DNA from: Candidatus Kapaibacterium sp.
GTDB lineage: Bacteria > Bacteroidota > Ignavibacteria > Kapaibacteriales > UBA2268
DNA: 64,000 nt
Assembly: GCA_937927515.1 (NCBI GenBank)
Contig: CALBDO010000002.1
Span: forward strand, 263,001 to 327,000
Direction of reading: 5' to 3'
This document shows positions 38,301 through 47,246 of the stretch, piece by piece. Position 1 is the stretch's first letter. Every line of letters begins with the position of its first letter. The translations under genes and the position numbers were made by a program. The notes below the pieces were generated by a model. That model made no database searches. It was not told where the DNA came from and was given only the letters and a program-made list of their open reading frames with translations.

Positions 38301-40049
38301 ACGGGCGCGATAGAGACGATAACCGAGGAAATCCATCCCCTTTTCGTAAAAATCTTTCGAAATTTCGGCAGTGCTGTCCCATTTTATTATAAAACCGTGA
38401 TTTAATGGAGTCCAGCTAACAAAATTGGCACGCTCTGGGGGCGAGGGTGCGCGGAAATTGTCGTCGTATACTTGTTGGGCAAACTTATCTTTACGAATGA
38501 GTTCCGCAAGGTCCTCGGTAGTGCCATCGGCATCTTCGCGAACTGCTGGTGGTGCACAAATCAAAGCCACAACCAAACGCGCTGTATCTCCGGGAAGCAT
38601 ATTAAAAGGACCCGTTGCCATCATCAATCGTCTATCGCCTGGACCGAAATCACCATCGCGAATGCCAGAGGACATGAAGTTGTAGCGCTCGTCGTCGTCG
38701 TTTTTATCGTCATCGATATGCCAGTTCCTAAAGGTCTTCAAGCCAAGTTGTTCGGCAGTTTCAAAAACTCGCTTATCTTTGCGAATATATCCAGTCTTGT
38801 CAAGCTCTATAGAGTTTATCTCGACAATTCCAGTGTCTGTCCTCTTGTGAAGCGATGTCCATTTCTTTACCAATTCTTCTTTAAGACAAGCGGTAGAGTC
38901 TTTGTATCCAATTATATTCCCAAGTGAATCTAAAATTTCAACTTTATAAACTTTTCTATCGTAGCACATATATTCGGAAATTCTGAAAAGTGTGTCGTTG
39001 CCCTGCACTTCGAAGGTTACCTCGCTTCTATCGGAACGAACAACAGCAGGGCTTTCGAGAAAATCAAAGCCAAGATATCCAAATCCAAAACCTTTTTCAC
39101 CCTGGTCTGTGTTTGTCCACTGAACAGCAAGGTTCAAAGTAGTATCTTCTTCGTAGAACCTTGCTCTATCATTGCGAGCGCCATTGACCAGATTTGGAGC
39201 ACGAGCTACATCTACATCCATTACAGAGGCAAGCCACATATCTCTCAGAGTATCCTTACTGAAGTTAATTACTTCGTATTTAATAAAGATAAAATCCTTA
39301 TAATCGCCAAAACCCCAAGAATAAATCATTTGCTCGAACTGAAGACGCAGGGGATAGCCCTGGCTTTTTCTCAAACCAGCTCCTCCATCGAATTCATTCA
39401 AGTCTGTGTCTTTGTATGTGCAGAAGATGTCCTCCCCTGAAATAAATGCAGGACCTTTGGGAAAATTGGTTAAATTCCTTTGGTTGATGTCGTCGACGTA
39501 GTAACCATAGTATCGATTGTACTTTAATGTATCGCCCGGGCTTGTATCCCAAATAGGCCACGCAGGTCCGTCATTTGGATTCAACGGGGTACCATCACCT
39601 TTTTTGAAGTCGGTCGAAAAGTATGTCCGATATTTCTTAATATCAGAGACGTCTTTGCCATCACCGTCGGTGATTCTACCAGGGACCATCCAAGAGCGAC
39701 CGTTATTTGGATTGTAAGTGACTTCGACGTATTTTTTCGGCACACCGTCTGGACGAGGCTTAATTGCTCCAACCCAAAGACCACCACCGAAAATGTATTG
39801 ATTGTTCGAACCACGTGGCCAATAACCACCGCCTCGGTTCTGAGCAACATTTAAACCAAAAATACCGTAGTTGGTAGTATAAAATTGGATATTACTCACA
39901 GTATTTTGCTGTAAATCAAAAAGTTGGTTGTAGGTTCGTAGAATCTCGTCCCCTCCTTTTTGGTCCTTTCCATAATCGCGTGGCAGAGGCAAGACAACCA
40001 GAGGAAAGCCAGCGAAAGCCAAGAGTAAAGTCAAAATCAGTCTTTTCAT
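35400..40049 (-). CDS. Giant secreted protein with C-terminal sorting-like domain, unknown function
   Basis: About 1549 residues from the ATG at 40049, which follows GAGGTGAATAT. A signal peptide is at about 1-22. The early part has NTVSNIQFYTTNYGIFGLN and GGGLWVGAIK, characteristic of a family of large secreted proteins in FCB bacteria. The middle is beta-rich with repeated aromatic and Asp/Gly-rich segments. The end has VVPNPYYISHQG and CTIEIYTLAGDLVRTIEHDE followed by a beta-sandwich-like tail, close to T9SS type A sorting domains (PNP motif, I-x-I-Y-x-L-x-G). No enzymatic motif was recognised. It lies between the large TonB-dependent receptor gene and porV in one operon. Confidence 0.7.
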   Translation of the reverse strand: MKRLILTLLLAFAGFPLVVLPLPRDYGKDQKGGDEILRTYNQLFDLQQNTVSNIQFYTTNYGIFGLNVAQNRGGGYWPRGSNNQYIFGGGLWVGAIKPRPDGVPKKYVEVTYNPNNGRSWMVPGRITDGDGKDVSDIKKYRTYFSTDFKKGDGTPLNPNDGPAWPIWDTSPGDTLKYNRYYGYYVDDINQRNLTNFPKGPAFISGEDIFCTYKDTDLNEFDGGAGLRKSQGYPLRLQFEQMIYSWGFGDYKDFIFIKYEVINFSKDTLRDMWLASVMDVDVARAPNLVNGARNDRARFYEEDTTLNLAVQWTNTDQGEKGFGFGYLGFDFLESPAVVRSDRSEVTFEVQGNDTLFRISEYMCYDRKVYKVEILDSLGNIIGYKDSTACLKEELVKKWTSLHKRTDTGIVEINSIELDKTGYIRKDKRVFETAEQLGLKTFRNWHIDDDKNDDDERYNFMSSGIRDGDFGPGDRRLMMATGPFNMLPGDTARLVVALICAPPAVREDADGTTEDLAELIRKDKFAQQVYDDNFRAPSPPERANFVSWTPLNHGFIIKWDSTAEISKDFYEKGMDFLGYRLYRARRTDLDTFDVDNISPSLQYPSGKGPFGWKQIAQWEIPTPFYKSYRRAGEGSASNLPFIDSLRIVGPYLENKGGQVVIDSFAIRVLRVGRGIKLNPSNRWVIQNITPTTQNIIPVICGVDTAYFSKPWGPFWASKINFQAKELPIYFDPYNVITPRRHYLLDSVMLGVVKLNRLFLQYNPLLWRKETVNINPTDTVGLPDRTGPNLDTIYLKKTYRRATVNGQNVLLVDRMVPMNINTVLRDSLHIAQALDSIYKYIQMGLAKVEFPEFEQSNEVLYKVVVPYMDSITNHRTFLDFGDDDRDMTVSFNDNPTKTEKIINNVDYYYKLLAYDEGDYQQQTPQKLNDASPGLPNMLNVFARSAPVGKPVEFTVTYVDSARIGGLYNFKLFAVDYDRAIQLFAGHELELEFQPYWGLEQITFPGRSTPLRFGMYWRRITLKDLTTNSLLFNSITLLEENPGSLRYSGSPTENSASYILSDTVVIDPVTGKRNEFGLPFNNNIITRSGKFTTSDFTIRGYYYSYGFLTNNFLPGPAFGALGFSFDYTIQQYGGILRPDSSSIRMEPDKTPINIITDPTKIYTTQQVDFMTLRQEFLGYTAERVPVYQNYGQPIYGSFNNGPGDFEVTFMPGGEETMELVWGPQNNRQRKTFKVKYLNLKVRNLLSYKRPSESGKDSVTVSYPIELEHMVIDTIPGLNQYPVPTNLGSRCNEFINKFNISAYGWVNGRRNNSAIKMREQQANPSWNTGSTSVNTYIGTQGRYYLSAVSEDGKDTVDFTHVLIIGGCQFALDYANKGRRFGNAEWEYIPTNQYQYGQDFREGDKIVLKVRGGAYGLPLPGAKVRFKISDFKPENENYSDEMLEKFKVVPNPYYISHQGQKTPYDAKIYFTKLPPRCTIEIYTLAGDLVRTIEHDETSSDGPDKNSVEIWDLLSKNGLRVSSQTFVAVLKTPNGAQAVQKFSVVVGGFRLIQTQQ

Positions 40050-40079
40050 ATATTCACCTCTTAAAATAAACATTCCAAG

Positions 40080-43000
40080 TTAAAATCTAAACATTATTCC
40101 AGCAAAGACAGTACGCGGGGCAAGGAAATTGCCACGGAATCGGCGAACATCTTCGAGATATTTTGTAAATGCCATAAATTTTTCGGTCCGAGTGACAATT
40201 CCATTCCTGTCGAAATCGGAATTTATATTGTAGAACCTATCGCCATAGATGGTATATTGGTCTGTAGAAAAGGACTCTGCTCTTGCATAATCGGCTTCGC
40301 GATAATAGACCACAGCGCTGAAGTCTGTCTCGGGTCGATAAAAGTTGACACCATCGTCAATCGGGTCGCCAGTACGAGCAAATACTCCTGCAACAGAGGT
40401 CAAATTAAAAATATTATTAATGTCGATAAAGAATTCCAAGCGGGCATTGCCAGCTTGCTCGCCGAACCAATCGCGCAAGAAAAATCCTTTCTGAATTCGG
40501 GCATTTGCGTTCCAAATCGAAGGCTGTCGCTCAGCGTTGAACTCCCCAATGGCATTTCCAGCTCTATCCAATCTGGTATATGGTGTACCAGTTTGGAAGA
40601 AGCCTGTTATGTTTATGACTGTATTTTCTAAAGGATAAATACCTGCAATCGATGGTCCTTGCTTGTATCCCCAGAGAAAATCAATAATCGCATTAATACG
40701 GTGTGTTCTATCCGCAGAGAACGGAAACTCTGCCAGTGGGAATGCTTGCTTGCCAGTAAATGGGTCGACAGCCACGAGATAATTCGAGCCGGGCGATGAA
40801 CCTGTTGTAGTTGCATAAGAGAGATTATAGTTCAAATTCAATTGTATGTGATTTGTTGGTCGTTTGCGAAGTGTAAATTCAATACCGCGAGCACTACCGT
40901 ATTCAGAAACTGTATACATGTAATAAGGTGTCGGTACAGCTGCAACATAGACTAAACCCACTTGATTGTAATTATCTTTATAATAGGCAGAAATATCGAG
41001 AGCAAAATCATCTGTCAATTGATTATTGTAATTTACTTGGTACATATTAGACTTCTGTGGTTTCATATTAGGATTGCCCAAGATGGAATTGCCGCGCAAC
41101 TGGTCGACTGCGAAAGCATCGTAGAGGTATTGCATCGGTGGCATCTGGAACAATACTCCGTAGGAAATAGAAATGTTGGAACGGTCTGTAATAGGATAGG
41201 TTACATTTATGCGTGGACTAAATTGAGTTTTTACACTTGCATTAGCAAATCCAGTATCTGATGTTATGGGTACAAAATACTCTACAACTGTGCGGTAATC
41301 TGAATTTGGTATGTAAAAGTCAAACCGTAAACCTGGGGTTATTATCAAACCTTTGTAAGTTATTTGGTCTTGGATGTACAATCCACCAGTGATGGGCTTG
41401 TATGGCTTGCTTGTTTTGTTGTAAACGTTTTCATTGTCGGCATACAAGTTTCCACCCCATTCATCAGTGTACACATCAAAAAATGGATTTGCATCCCAAG
41501 GCAAGCTATTCATATGCCGACGAAGCTGATAAAATTGCACTTCGAAGCCAGTTTTAAACATATGACTAAATTCTCCGTCGACAGCCAAAGTGTAATTTCC
41601 ATCGACTTGCCAATAATTGCTTCGACGAAATTCAAAAGTTCGTTCGTTGCCGTGCAAATCGAAAATTCCAGTTAATCCATATGCATTTTGAGCATGCTGG
41701 GTACTGGAATTTCCCTCGATGTACCCGGTTATGGGGTTTACTATCGGCATATCCATTTTAATGAACCCATCTTTGGAATTTTTGATTTGTGTTATGGGTG
41801 AATATTGGTCCAAGATTTTATCTTTCCCTGGCTCCAAAGTGCCGATAGCAACAGCGTAATTATCTTGGGGCAACCATATGTCAAAACCAGTAAGAAAATT
41901 TGGGTCGTCGAAAGTTTTTCTCCGGGATGCATCGCTATTGTTCGAGGTGTTGGAAATTTTAATTTCATAAAAACTATTCGAACCCAGTCTATGCTGTATT
42001 TGAACATAACCACTTTTTGCCACTTGATTGAAAACTGGGGATTTAGCCCTTCTCTCTTCAACTCCGTAGGACGGTAGCCCAGGTATAGCACCTGGTTCAA
42101 TGGCATATAGCCAGGACCAACTAAGCGTCTCGAGGTTTGTCATTCCCCAATTGCCAAAGAATATGAGGTCTATGTCCTGGGTAACTGGAAATTTAAGCTT
42201 TGCTTGGAAGCTCTTCTTCCAAGATTGATTATTTGGAATCAAACCAAGATTGTTTTGGTCGACCTTGCCCAGATTGTTAATATGGACAGGGTCGTAAATA
42301 TCGTAGCTTGCAGAACGATATTTTTCATAAAAGTAATTTCCTGCAACGAAGAAAGTTGCTTTATTCCATAGTGGAATTGGACCACCAACGCCAAATTCAA
42401 ATGTATGCTCTTTGGAACCCTGCAATTTACGGCCCTCGCCCCAATCGATTGCTTTGTATCTATCGCCTTCGCGAATTAATTTTAAATCGTGTGGTTGGCG
42501 GCCAAAAAGGGCTGGTACATCGGTTCGCCAACGAATATAGCCCTCGTATCGGTCTGTTCGCCCAGTTTTCAATGTTGTATTAACAAAGCCACCCAATACA
42601 TTACCATACTCAGCGGAAAACCCACCAGTCAAGACTTGCACCTCTTCTGTTGCAAATGCACTTACCATTGGGTAGTATGTTGCACCTACAATTCCAAAAC
42701 CACCAGTGAACTTGTCGCTTACATCGATGCCGTCGATGCGGATTTGACTTTCATTCGTCCGGCTACCACGAATAATCCAACCTCCACCAGCATTGAAAAC
42801 GCCAGCACTCAGCCCAATAATTGCTTGCAAACCCTCGCGGGCAATAGTTGTCAGTTGCTGATTCTCGAATTGCCTTTTCACTCCTATGTCCTTATGCGAG
42901 ACGAGTTTTTCTCCAACGACAACGACCTCTTCTGTTACTTTTCCTTCTTCTTTCAATCGAACACTAATATCGGTCTCGTCGTCGGCAGAGATTCGAACTT

Positions 43001-43259
43001 CTGCTTCATACGGGGCATACCCGACAGCGGTAATTCGAACCTTGTATGTTCCAGCGGGAATACTCACAACTATGAAACGTCCATCGGCTTTGACAACTCC
43101 GCCCAAGCGTGTACCCAAAATTCGAACAGAGGCACCGACGACTGGATTTCCATCCTGGTCGACAACTTTGCCCTTCAGTGTACCGTAGTTACTCGCTTCC
43201 AATATATATGGAAACAGCAGCGAAATTATTAGGAACAGAGATGAAAATAACCTCATCAT
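40080..43259 (-). CDS. TonB-dependent receptor with N-terminal carboxypeptidase-regulatory-like domain
   Basis: 1059 residues. Signal peptide to about 22, then a CarboxypepD_reg-like domain (GTLKGKVVDQDGNPVVGASVRI, about 25-105). A plug domain follows at about 120-235 with the family plug end EVQVLTGGFSAEYGNVLGGFVNTTLKTG. A long barrel follows (SRINVTYP-type strands, DFALDISAYYKDNYNQVG, RTHRINAIIDFLW, LEFFIDINNIFN) ending in AGIMFRF. It would import a large or bound substrate across the outer membrane with TonB energy. No partner SusD-type lipoprotein is seen. It is 20 bp after the T9SS-sorted gene and 30 bp before the giant secreted gene. Confidence 0.9.
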   Translation of the reverse strand: MMRLFSSLFLIISLLFPYILEASNYGTLKGKVVDQDGNPVVGASVRILGTRLGGVVKADGRFIVVSIPAGTYKVRITAVGYAPYEAEVRISADDETDISVRLKEEGKVTEEVVVVGEKLVSHKDIGVKRQFENQQLTTIAREGLQAIIGLSAGVFNAGGGWIIRGSRTNESQIRIDGIDVSDKFTGGFGIVGATYYPMVSAFATEEVQVLTGGFSAEYGNVLGGFVNTTLKTGRTDRYEGYIRWRTDVPALFGRQPHDLKLIREGDRYKAIDWGEGRKLQGSKEHTFEFGVGGPIPLWNKATFFVAGNYFYEKYRSASYDIYDPVHINNLGKVDQNNLGLIPNNQSWKKSFQAKLKFPVTQDIDLIFFGNWGMTNLETLSWSWLYAIEPGAIPGLPSYGVEERRAKSPVFNQVAKSGYVQIQHRLGSNSFYEIKISNTSNNSDASRRKTFDDPNFLTGFDIWLPQDNYAVAIGTLEPGKDKILDQYSPITQIKNSKDGFIKMDMPIVNPITGYIEGNSSTQHAQNAYGLTGIFDLHGNERTFEFRRSNYWQVDGNYTLAVDGEFSHMFKTGFEVQFYQLRRHMNSLPWDANPFFDVYTDEWGGNLYADNENVYNKTSKPYKPITGGLYIQDQITYKGLIITPGLRFDFYIPNSDYRTVVEYFVPITSDTGFANASVKTQFSPRINVTYPITDRSNISISYGVLFQMPPMQYLYDAFAVDQLRGNSILGNPNMKPQKSNMYQVNYNNQLTDDFALDISAYYKDNYNQVGLVYVAAVPTPYYMYTVSEYGSARGIEFTLRKRPTNHIQLNLNYNLSYATTTGSSPGSNYLVAVDPFTGKQAFPLAEFPFSADRTHRINAIIDFLWGYKQGPSIAGIYPLENTVINITGFFQTGTPYTRLDRAGNAIGEFNAERQPSIWNANARIQKGFFLRDWFGEQAGNARLEFFIDINNIFNLTSVAGVFARTGDPIDDGVNFYRPETDFSAVVYYREADYARAESFSTDQYTIYGDRFYNINSDFDRNGIVTRTEKFMAFTKYLEDVRRFRGNFLAPRTVFAGIMFRF

Positions 43260-43279
43260 AATTTACCTCTTATGTTATT

Positions 43280-45199
43280 TTACTTCAATATTGAAATTTG
43301 TTTTATGATGCTCTTGCCATTTATATTGAATACCAAGTTATAAGTCCCCGACACCAAACCATCGGTCCTAAATTGAATTGCTTGATAACCAGAGAAGGTC
43401 CTGCCTTCGAATATGTTCATTACTTTACGGCCAAGTACATCAAAAATATTAATCGATATTAGCGAAGGAGCATCAGTAACAAACTCAACCACGCCAATAC
43501 CTTCTGTGGGATTTGGATAGACTTTTATATCGACCTCGGTTGCAAGTTCATTTACCTCGACTCCCAAAATATCGTCGGCATTGAAAAAGCCAAACACTAC
43601 ATATTGTGGGACTGTATCAAGCGTACGCTGTCGTAGACGAGCTTCGGCTGGGTCCTGCCCTTCGATTGGAATAGATTCTAATTTAATCAAAGGAATATTC
43701 TTTAAGTCATTTGGAATTTTATCGGGGACCCAGGTGATTCTATCGTAATCTAAACTTTCAGTTATGTTCTTCGCACGAGACCATACCGGAGAATTCAGTT
43801 TTCTTACTGCAACAAAAACATCATTAGTCGCTCGGCGATAAACGGTATCATTTACTATTACATCAACAAAATCCACCCATTTGGCTAATAAATAATTTCC
43901 ATCAACCGAGGCAACAAGTTGTGATTCCTCGCCAAGCTGATTTCTCGTACCGGCGGGAACATAAGCAAGGACAAAGCCAGTCAAATCGGCAACTTTACGC
44001 ACACCCCAAATACCATTTTCCTTGTAGACCTCGACTAATTGATGCAATGCCTCTTCGTACAATCTGAATGTTTGAGTTGTATCTTCGTTAATGTTCACCA
44101 AGAAAGAGTAGTTATCATTCCCTAAGGGGACAAATTGTGGCAAAGACCAAGTGATTACACCAACCGATAAGCCATATTCTTGCAAATATGAATCAAACAG
44201 TTCAGGTGGAGCAATGTCGAAATCGCTCCAGGTCTTTCCAAGGTCTGTGGATTTTGAAACGCCGAAATAAAATCGGTTTAGCGGATGGTTTGCAAAATTT
44301 GCATAAGCAGCCATGTATAAATTACCATCATTGGCGAACTTAAACCCAGCAATCAATGAAGTTCGAACACTATCATCTGTCGAGACTGGTGTTTTGAATC
44401 TGTCGGCTTGCCATTGTGGTGGAATTACTTCATTCCATTTATCAAAATCACTTGTTCGGCGATAGCCAAGATGACTTGTTAGAGTCAACGGTAAACCACC
44501 TTCTATCATCAAGGTTCCGACAGCCATAGCATACGGCTCGCCATTGTCCATGCCACCGACAATCCTCGAGTCGGTTCCGCCCCAATTGTAGCGATTCCCA
44601 TCTTGCCAGGTAAAAGACTTTGAATAGGATTGAAAGTAATTATCTTGGTAGTACAAACCATTAACAAAGCCGACCCATCCAGAGCCGTTCGTGCATGGGG
44701 CAGTGTAGACGTAGGCAATGTCGCCATCGTAATCGAAAGCATAAACGCTTGGATATCGTGCCCACCAGTTGTAATATTGCCCGGGTTGAACTTTGTAAAC
44801 CAATACGGGGTCGGACCAACTTTGGCCCCAATCTGTCGAGTACCTTATAAAAAGATTATTTTTGGTATTATCGCCATTATAATACGGATATCTATCGATA
44901 TCCCAAAAACCTCGTTTAATAGTAATCAATTGACCAATTTCGGGAATGTAGACAAATGGTTGTTGCGATTCTGTGAAATATGAGTATGCATTTGCTAATG
45001 AATCCAGGATTTGAAAGTCGACCGATAGCACTTTATCATTATGTGATTTAAACACACTATTGGGTAATGCTGGAGCAATTTCCTTGCATCGAAAATCTTG
45101 GGCAGTATATTTTCCTCTGCTAATCTGCTCGGTACCAAAAAGTACAAAATTTGATATTACCAATAAAACAACCACCAAAGTGTGTAAGTAAATTCTCAT
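43280..45199 (-). CDS. Secreted sialidase-like beta-propeller protein with T9SS type A sorting domain
   Basis: 639 residues from the ATG at 45199 (GGAGTTATT precedes it). Signal peptide about 1-22. The body has Asp-box motifs (RYSTDWGQSWSDP, SKSTDLGKTWSDF) and propeller-like strands, as in sialidases and related exo-enzymes. No FRIP or catalytic triad was confirmed. The C-terminus carries VYPNPTEGIGVVEFV, ISINIFDVLGRKV and GTYNLVFNINGKSIIKQISILK, the three conserved blocks of a T9SS type A sorting domain. It is the clearest T9SS cargo in the window and heads the operon with the receptor and the giant secreted gene. Confidence 0.85.
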   Translation of the reverse strand: MRIYLHTLVVVLLVISNFVLFGTEQISRGKYTAQDFRCKEIAPALPNSVFKSHNDKVLSVDFQILDSLANAYSYFTESQQPFVYIPEIGQLITIKRGFWDIDRYPYYNGDNTKNNLFIRYSTDWGQSWSDPVLVYKVQPGQYYNWWARYPSVYAFDYDGDIAYVYTAPCTNGSGWVGFVNGLYYQDNYFQSYSKSFTWQDGNRYNWGGTDSRIVGGMDNGEPYAMAVGTLMIEGGLPLTLTSHLGYRRTSDFDKWNEVIPPQWQADRFKTPVSTDDSVRTSLIAGFKFANDGNLYMAAYANFANHPLNRFYFGVSKSTDLGKTWSDFDIAPPELFDSYLQEYGLSVGVITWSLPQFVPLGNDNYSFLVNINEDTTQTFRLYEEALHQLVEVYKENGIWGVRKVADLTGFVLAYVPAGTRNQLGEESQLVASVDGNYLLAKWVDFVDVIVNDTVYRRATNDVFVAVRKLNSPVWSRAKNITESLDYDRITWVPDKIPNDLKNIPLIKLESIPIEGQDPAEARLRQRTLDTVPQYVVFGFFNADDILGVEVNELATEVDIKVYPNPTEGIGVVEFVTDAPSLISINIFDVLGRKVMNIFEGRTFSGYQAIQFRTDGLVSGTYNLVFNINGKSIIKQISILK

Positions 45200-45241
45200 A
45201 ATAACTCCAATTTTTGTTAAACAATTTAAACACAATCATAA

Positions 45242-45249
45242 CAAAATTA
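45242..45249 (-). promoter_or_regulatory. Bacteroidota-like -7 promoter element (TAATTTTG) for the T9SS cargo operon
   Basis: Minus-strand TAATTTTG, an exact TAnnTTTG match, about 42 bp upstream of the T9SS-sorted gene start, in the 82-bp spacer before the anti-sigma-like gene. Confidence 0.42.
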
Positions 45250-45281
45250 ACTTATTTTTTATAAAAACACAACTAATAAAT

Positions 45282-46628
45282 TCAGTTGTTGTTGAACTTG
45301 AAATTTACGCTTAGTCCATAGACTAAACTTAATATGTTTTTCCATCGATTAGCCTCGTTTGGCATAGAGGACCAGAATGTCTTGTTTTCAATTCCGAAGT
45401 TAAAAGAAAGATTATCTACAGGTCGAATTTCTGCAAAAACACCCAATCCCCCCAAAAAGCCATCACTTGTTGCACCAACTTTGATTCGCCCGATGATGGA
45501 TGTATATCTCATTTGATACTCGTAGTCGAAGAATAGGCTACCCCAGTATTGCTGATATTTTTTGGTGGCGGGTATTTCTACTTGAACATAATTTGTGTAA
45601 GAATTGTCCTCGTTATTTGTCAAAATTTTTTCTCCGCTTTTACCTTCATTAAAATGTGTAAAAATTTTGCGTTCCTCGGCTGGGCTTAGCATCCCAGGGA
45701 CAAGAAGTATCACCTTGTCCTTAAAATCAAAATCAAAATAGCCAAATTCTAAGCCAATTCGAAGATTCTTTCCCACCTTGTAACCAAAACCCTGTGAATA
45801 TGTATTAAAAGATTCCACACCACCAAATTTATTCAGTGGGATTGTCGAGTATCCACTAATGAATACTCCATCCGTTTGAATTTCATTCGGGCTAATGATA
45901 ACATTGCTATGCTTTTGCTTCTCAAAACTCAAATAAGTTGGCGAGTCCTTTAATTTTCGATTTAAAGGCATAACATTTTGCTCACTTCTTATCTTATAAT
46001 CATTAGTCGAGGTAATTAGCTTAGTTGAAATATCAAATTTTTCTACGAATGACTCGATGCCTTGGGACTCAATTTGTTTTTCAAATTCATTTTCAATTTT
46101 AACTACATCAACTTTTGCGAAAGAGATTTGCTGAACATTCTTTGCATATCCAAGTACATTTGATTTGTCTTCCCGTTTTTTGTTTGTGCTTTCTTTGCCC
46201 ACTGGTTCAATATCCACCTCGGTATTGGTTGGAACTTGTTTTTGAAGCAAATCTTGTTGCTGGATTACTTGGGCAATGAAAAAGGAATTTCCATAGGTAA
46301 TTCTGCTATCATTAATACCATAAATTGAAAAGAGAAAGAGCATAAGGAATAAAGCAAGGACAACAGTGGCTTTCCTTTTTTTGGTAAAAGTCTCGGGTGG
46401 AACAACTTTTAGATAAGTAGCAAGCGCATTTTGTTCAACTCTTTCCTCCAAACTTTTAGGAACTACTATACTTTGGGCATCTTCTCTTAGAGCAGAAATC
46501 AAAGAAGTCATCAAATCTAATTCTTCTTGTGCAGAGGCATCTTCCTCGAGCAATTTTCTAAATTCTTTGTCGTCCTCTGGAGTTAAATCACCATCAATAT
46601 AGTCGTTGATGAACTTATCAATTCCCAT
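45282..46628 (-). CDS. Anti-sigma factor-like protein fused to an outer-membrane-barrel-like domain
   Basis: 448 residues. The N-terminal ~75 residues (INDYIDGDLTPEDDKEFRKLLEEDASAQEELDLM) resemble the cytoplasmic anti-sigma domain of many ECF systems, but without a His/Cys zinc site. A KKRK stretch (83-86) precedes a membrane helix at about 86-104, so the rest is periplasmic. A low-complexity linker (about 110-245) leads to a ~200-residue region of alternating aromatic strands (SQGFGYKVGKNLRIGLEFGYFDF, YQMRYTSIIGRIKVGATSDGF, VFAEIRPVDNLSFNFGIENKTF) ending in SVNFKFNNN, like a small outer-membrane barrel. This suggests a trans-envelope signal protein. The gene starts inside the last codons of the sigma gene. 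Confidence 0.65.
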   Translation of the reverse strand: MGIDKFINDYIDGDLTPEDDKEFRKLLEEDASAQEELDLMTSLISALREDAQSIVVPKSLEERVEQNALATYLKVVPPETFTKKRKATVVLALFLMLFLFSIYGINDSRITYGNSFFIAQVIQQQDLLQKQVPTNTEVDIEPVGKESTNKKREDKSNVLGYAKNVQQISFAKVDVVKIENEFEKQIESQGIESFVEKFDISTKLITSTNDYKIRSEQNVMPLNRKLKDSPTYLSFEKQKHSNVIISPNEIQTDGVFISGYSTIPLNKFGGVESFNTYSQGFGYKVGKNLRIGLEFGYFDFDFKDKVILLVPGMLSPAEERKIFTHFNEGKSGEKILTNNEDNSYTNYVQVEIPATKKYQQYWGSLFFDYEYQMRYTSIIGRIKVGATSDGFLGGLGVFAEIRPVDNLSFNFGIENKTFWSSMPNEANRWKNILSLVYGLSVNFKFNNN

Positions 46629-47181
46629 AATACTCCTTTGTGATTGGTTCTAAAAACTTTTTCAAAAGCAAGCGTGCTCGATGGACGCGCACCTTTGCCA
46701 GCGAAACGGTGATACCTAAAATTTGTGAAATCTCCTCGTATGAATACTCCTCGTATTCTCGCAAAAGTAAAGCCTCTCGCAAACTTATCGGCAGGCGCAG
46801 TATTGCCCTCTGGACAAATTCTTTCAAGCCTGCGTCACCTTTGTATAGGTAAGACAGCTTTATCGAATTGTCGTTCAACTCTTGATATGGTTTCTCCATC
46901 TTTATCATATTCAAGCAAATATGTCGTGCAATTGTAAACAACCATGCACCAAAATTATCTCCGCGAAAGCTTTTTGCGTTCTCGAATACTTTCATAAATG
47001 TATCCTGAAATGCATCCTCGGCTTTTTCCCGGCTACCAAGCATCCGAAGACAAAATCTGTACACTCTCGTACTGTAATGTGAATAAAGTAGGTGAAAGGC
47101 TTCGGCACTTCCGCGTCGAAATTCTTGCGTAGCCTCTCGCAACTGTTCATCATCCAAATGCCTATCACCTAAGTTTTTCAC
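46618..47181 (-). CDS. ECF RNA polymerase sigma factor
   Basis: 187 residues with the usual two-domain layout: region 2 (FHLLYSHYSTRVYRFCLRMLGSREKAEDAFQDTFMKVF, then GDNFGAWLFTIARHICLNMIK) and region 4 (ILRLPISLREALLLREYEEYSYEEISQILGITVSLAKVRVHRARLLLKKFL). Its end overlaps the anti-sigma-like gene by 11 bp, so the two are co-expressed and the second gene is very likely its regulator. It lies 65 bp downstream of the phosphodiester glycosidase-like gene. The regulon cannot be read from this window. Confidence 0.93.
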   Translation of the reverse strand: MKNLGDRHLDDEQLREATQEFRRGSAEAFHLLYSHYSTRVYRFCLRMLGSREKAEDAFQDTFMKVFENAKSFRGDNFGAWLFTIARHICLNMIKMEKPYQELNDNSIKLSYLYKGDAGLKEFVQRAILRLPISLREALLLREYEEYSYEEISQILGITVSLAKVRVHRARLLLKKFLEPITKEYYGN

Positions 47182-47246
47182 TAATCTTCCATTAAATCCA
47201 TTACGAAGACAATTTTAAATCGGTATTGGTTACAAAAAACTACAGA

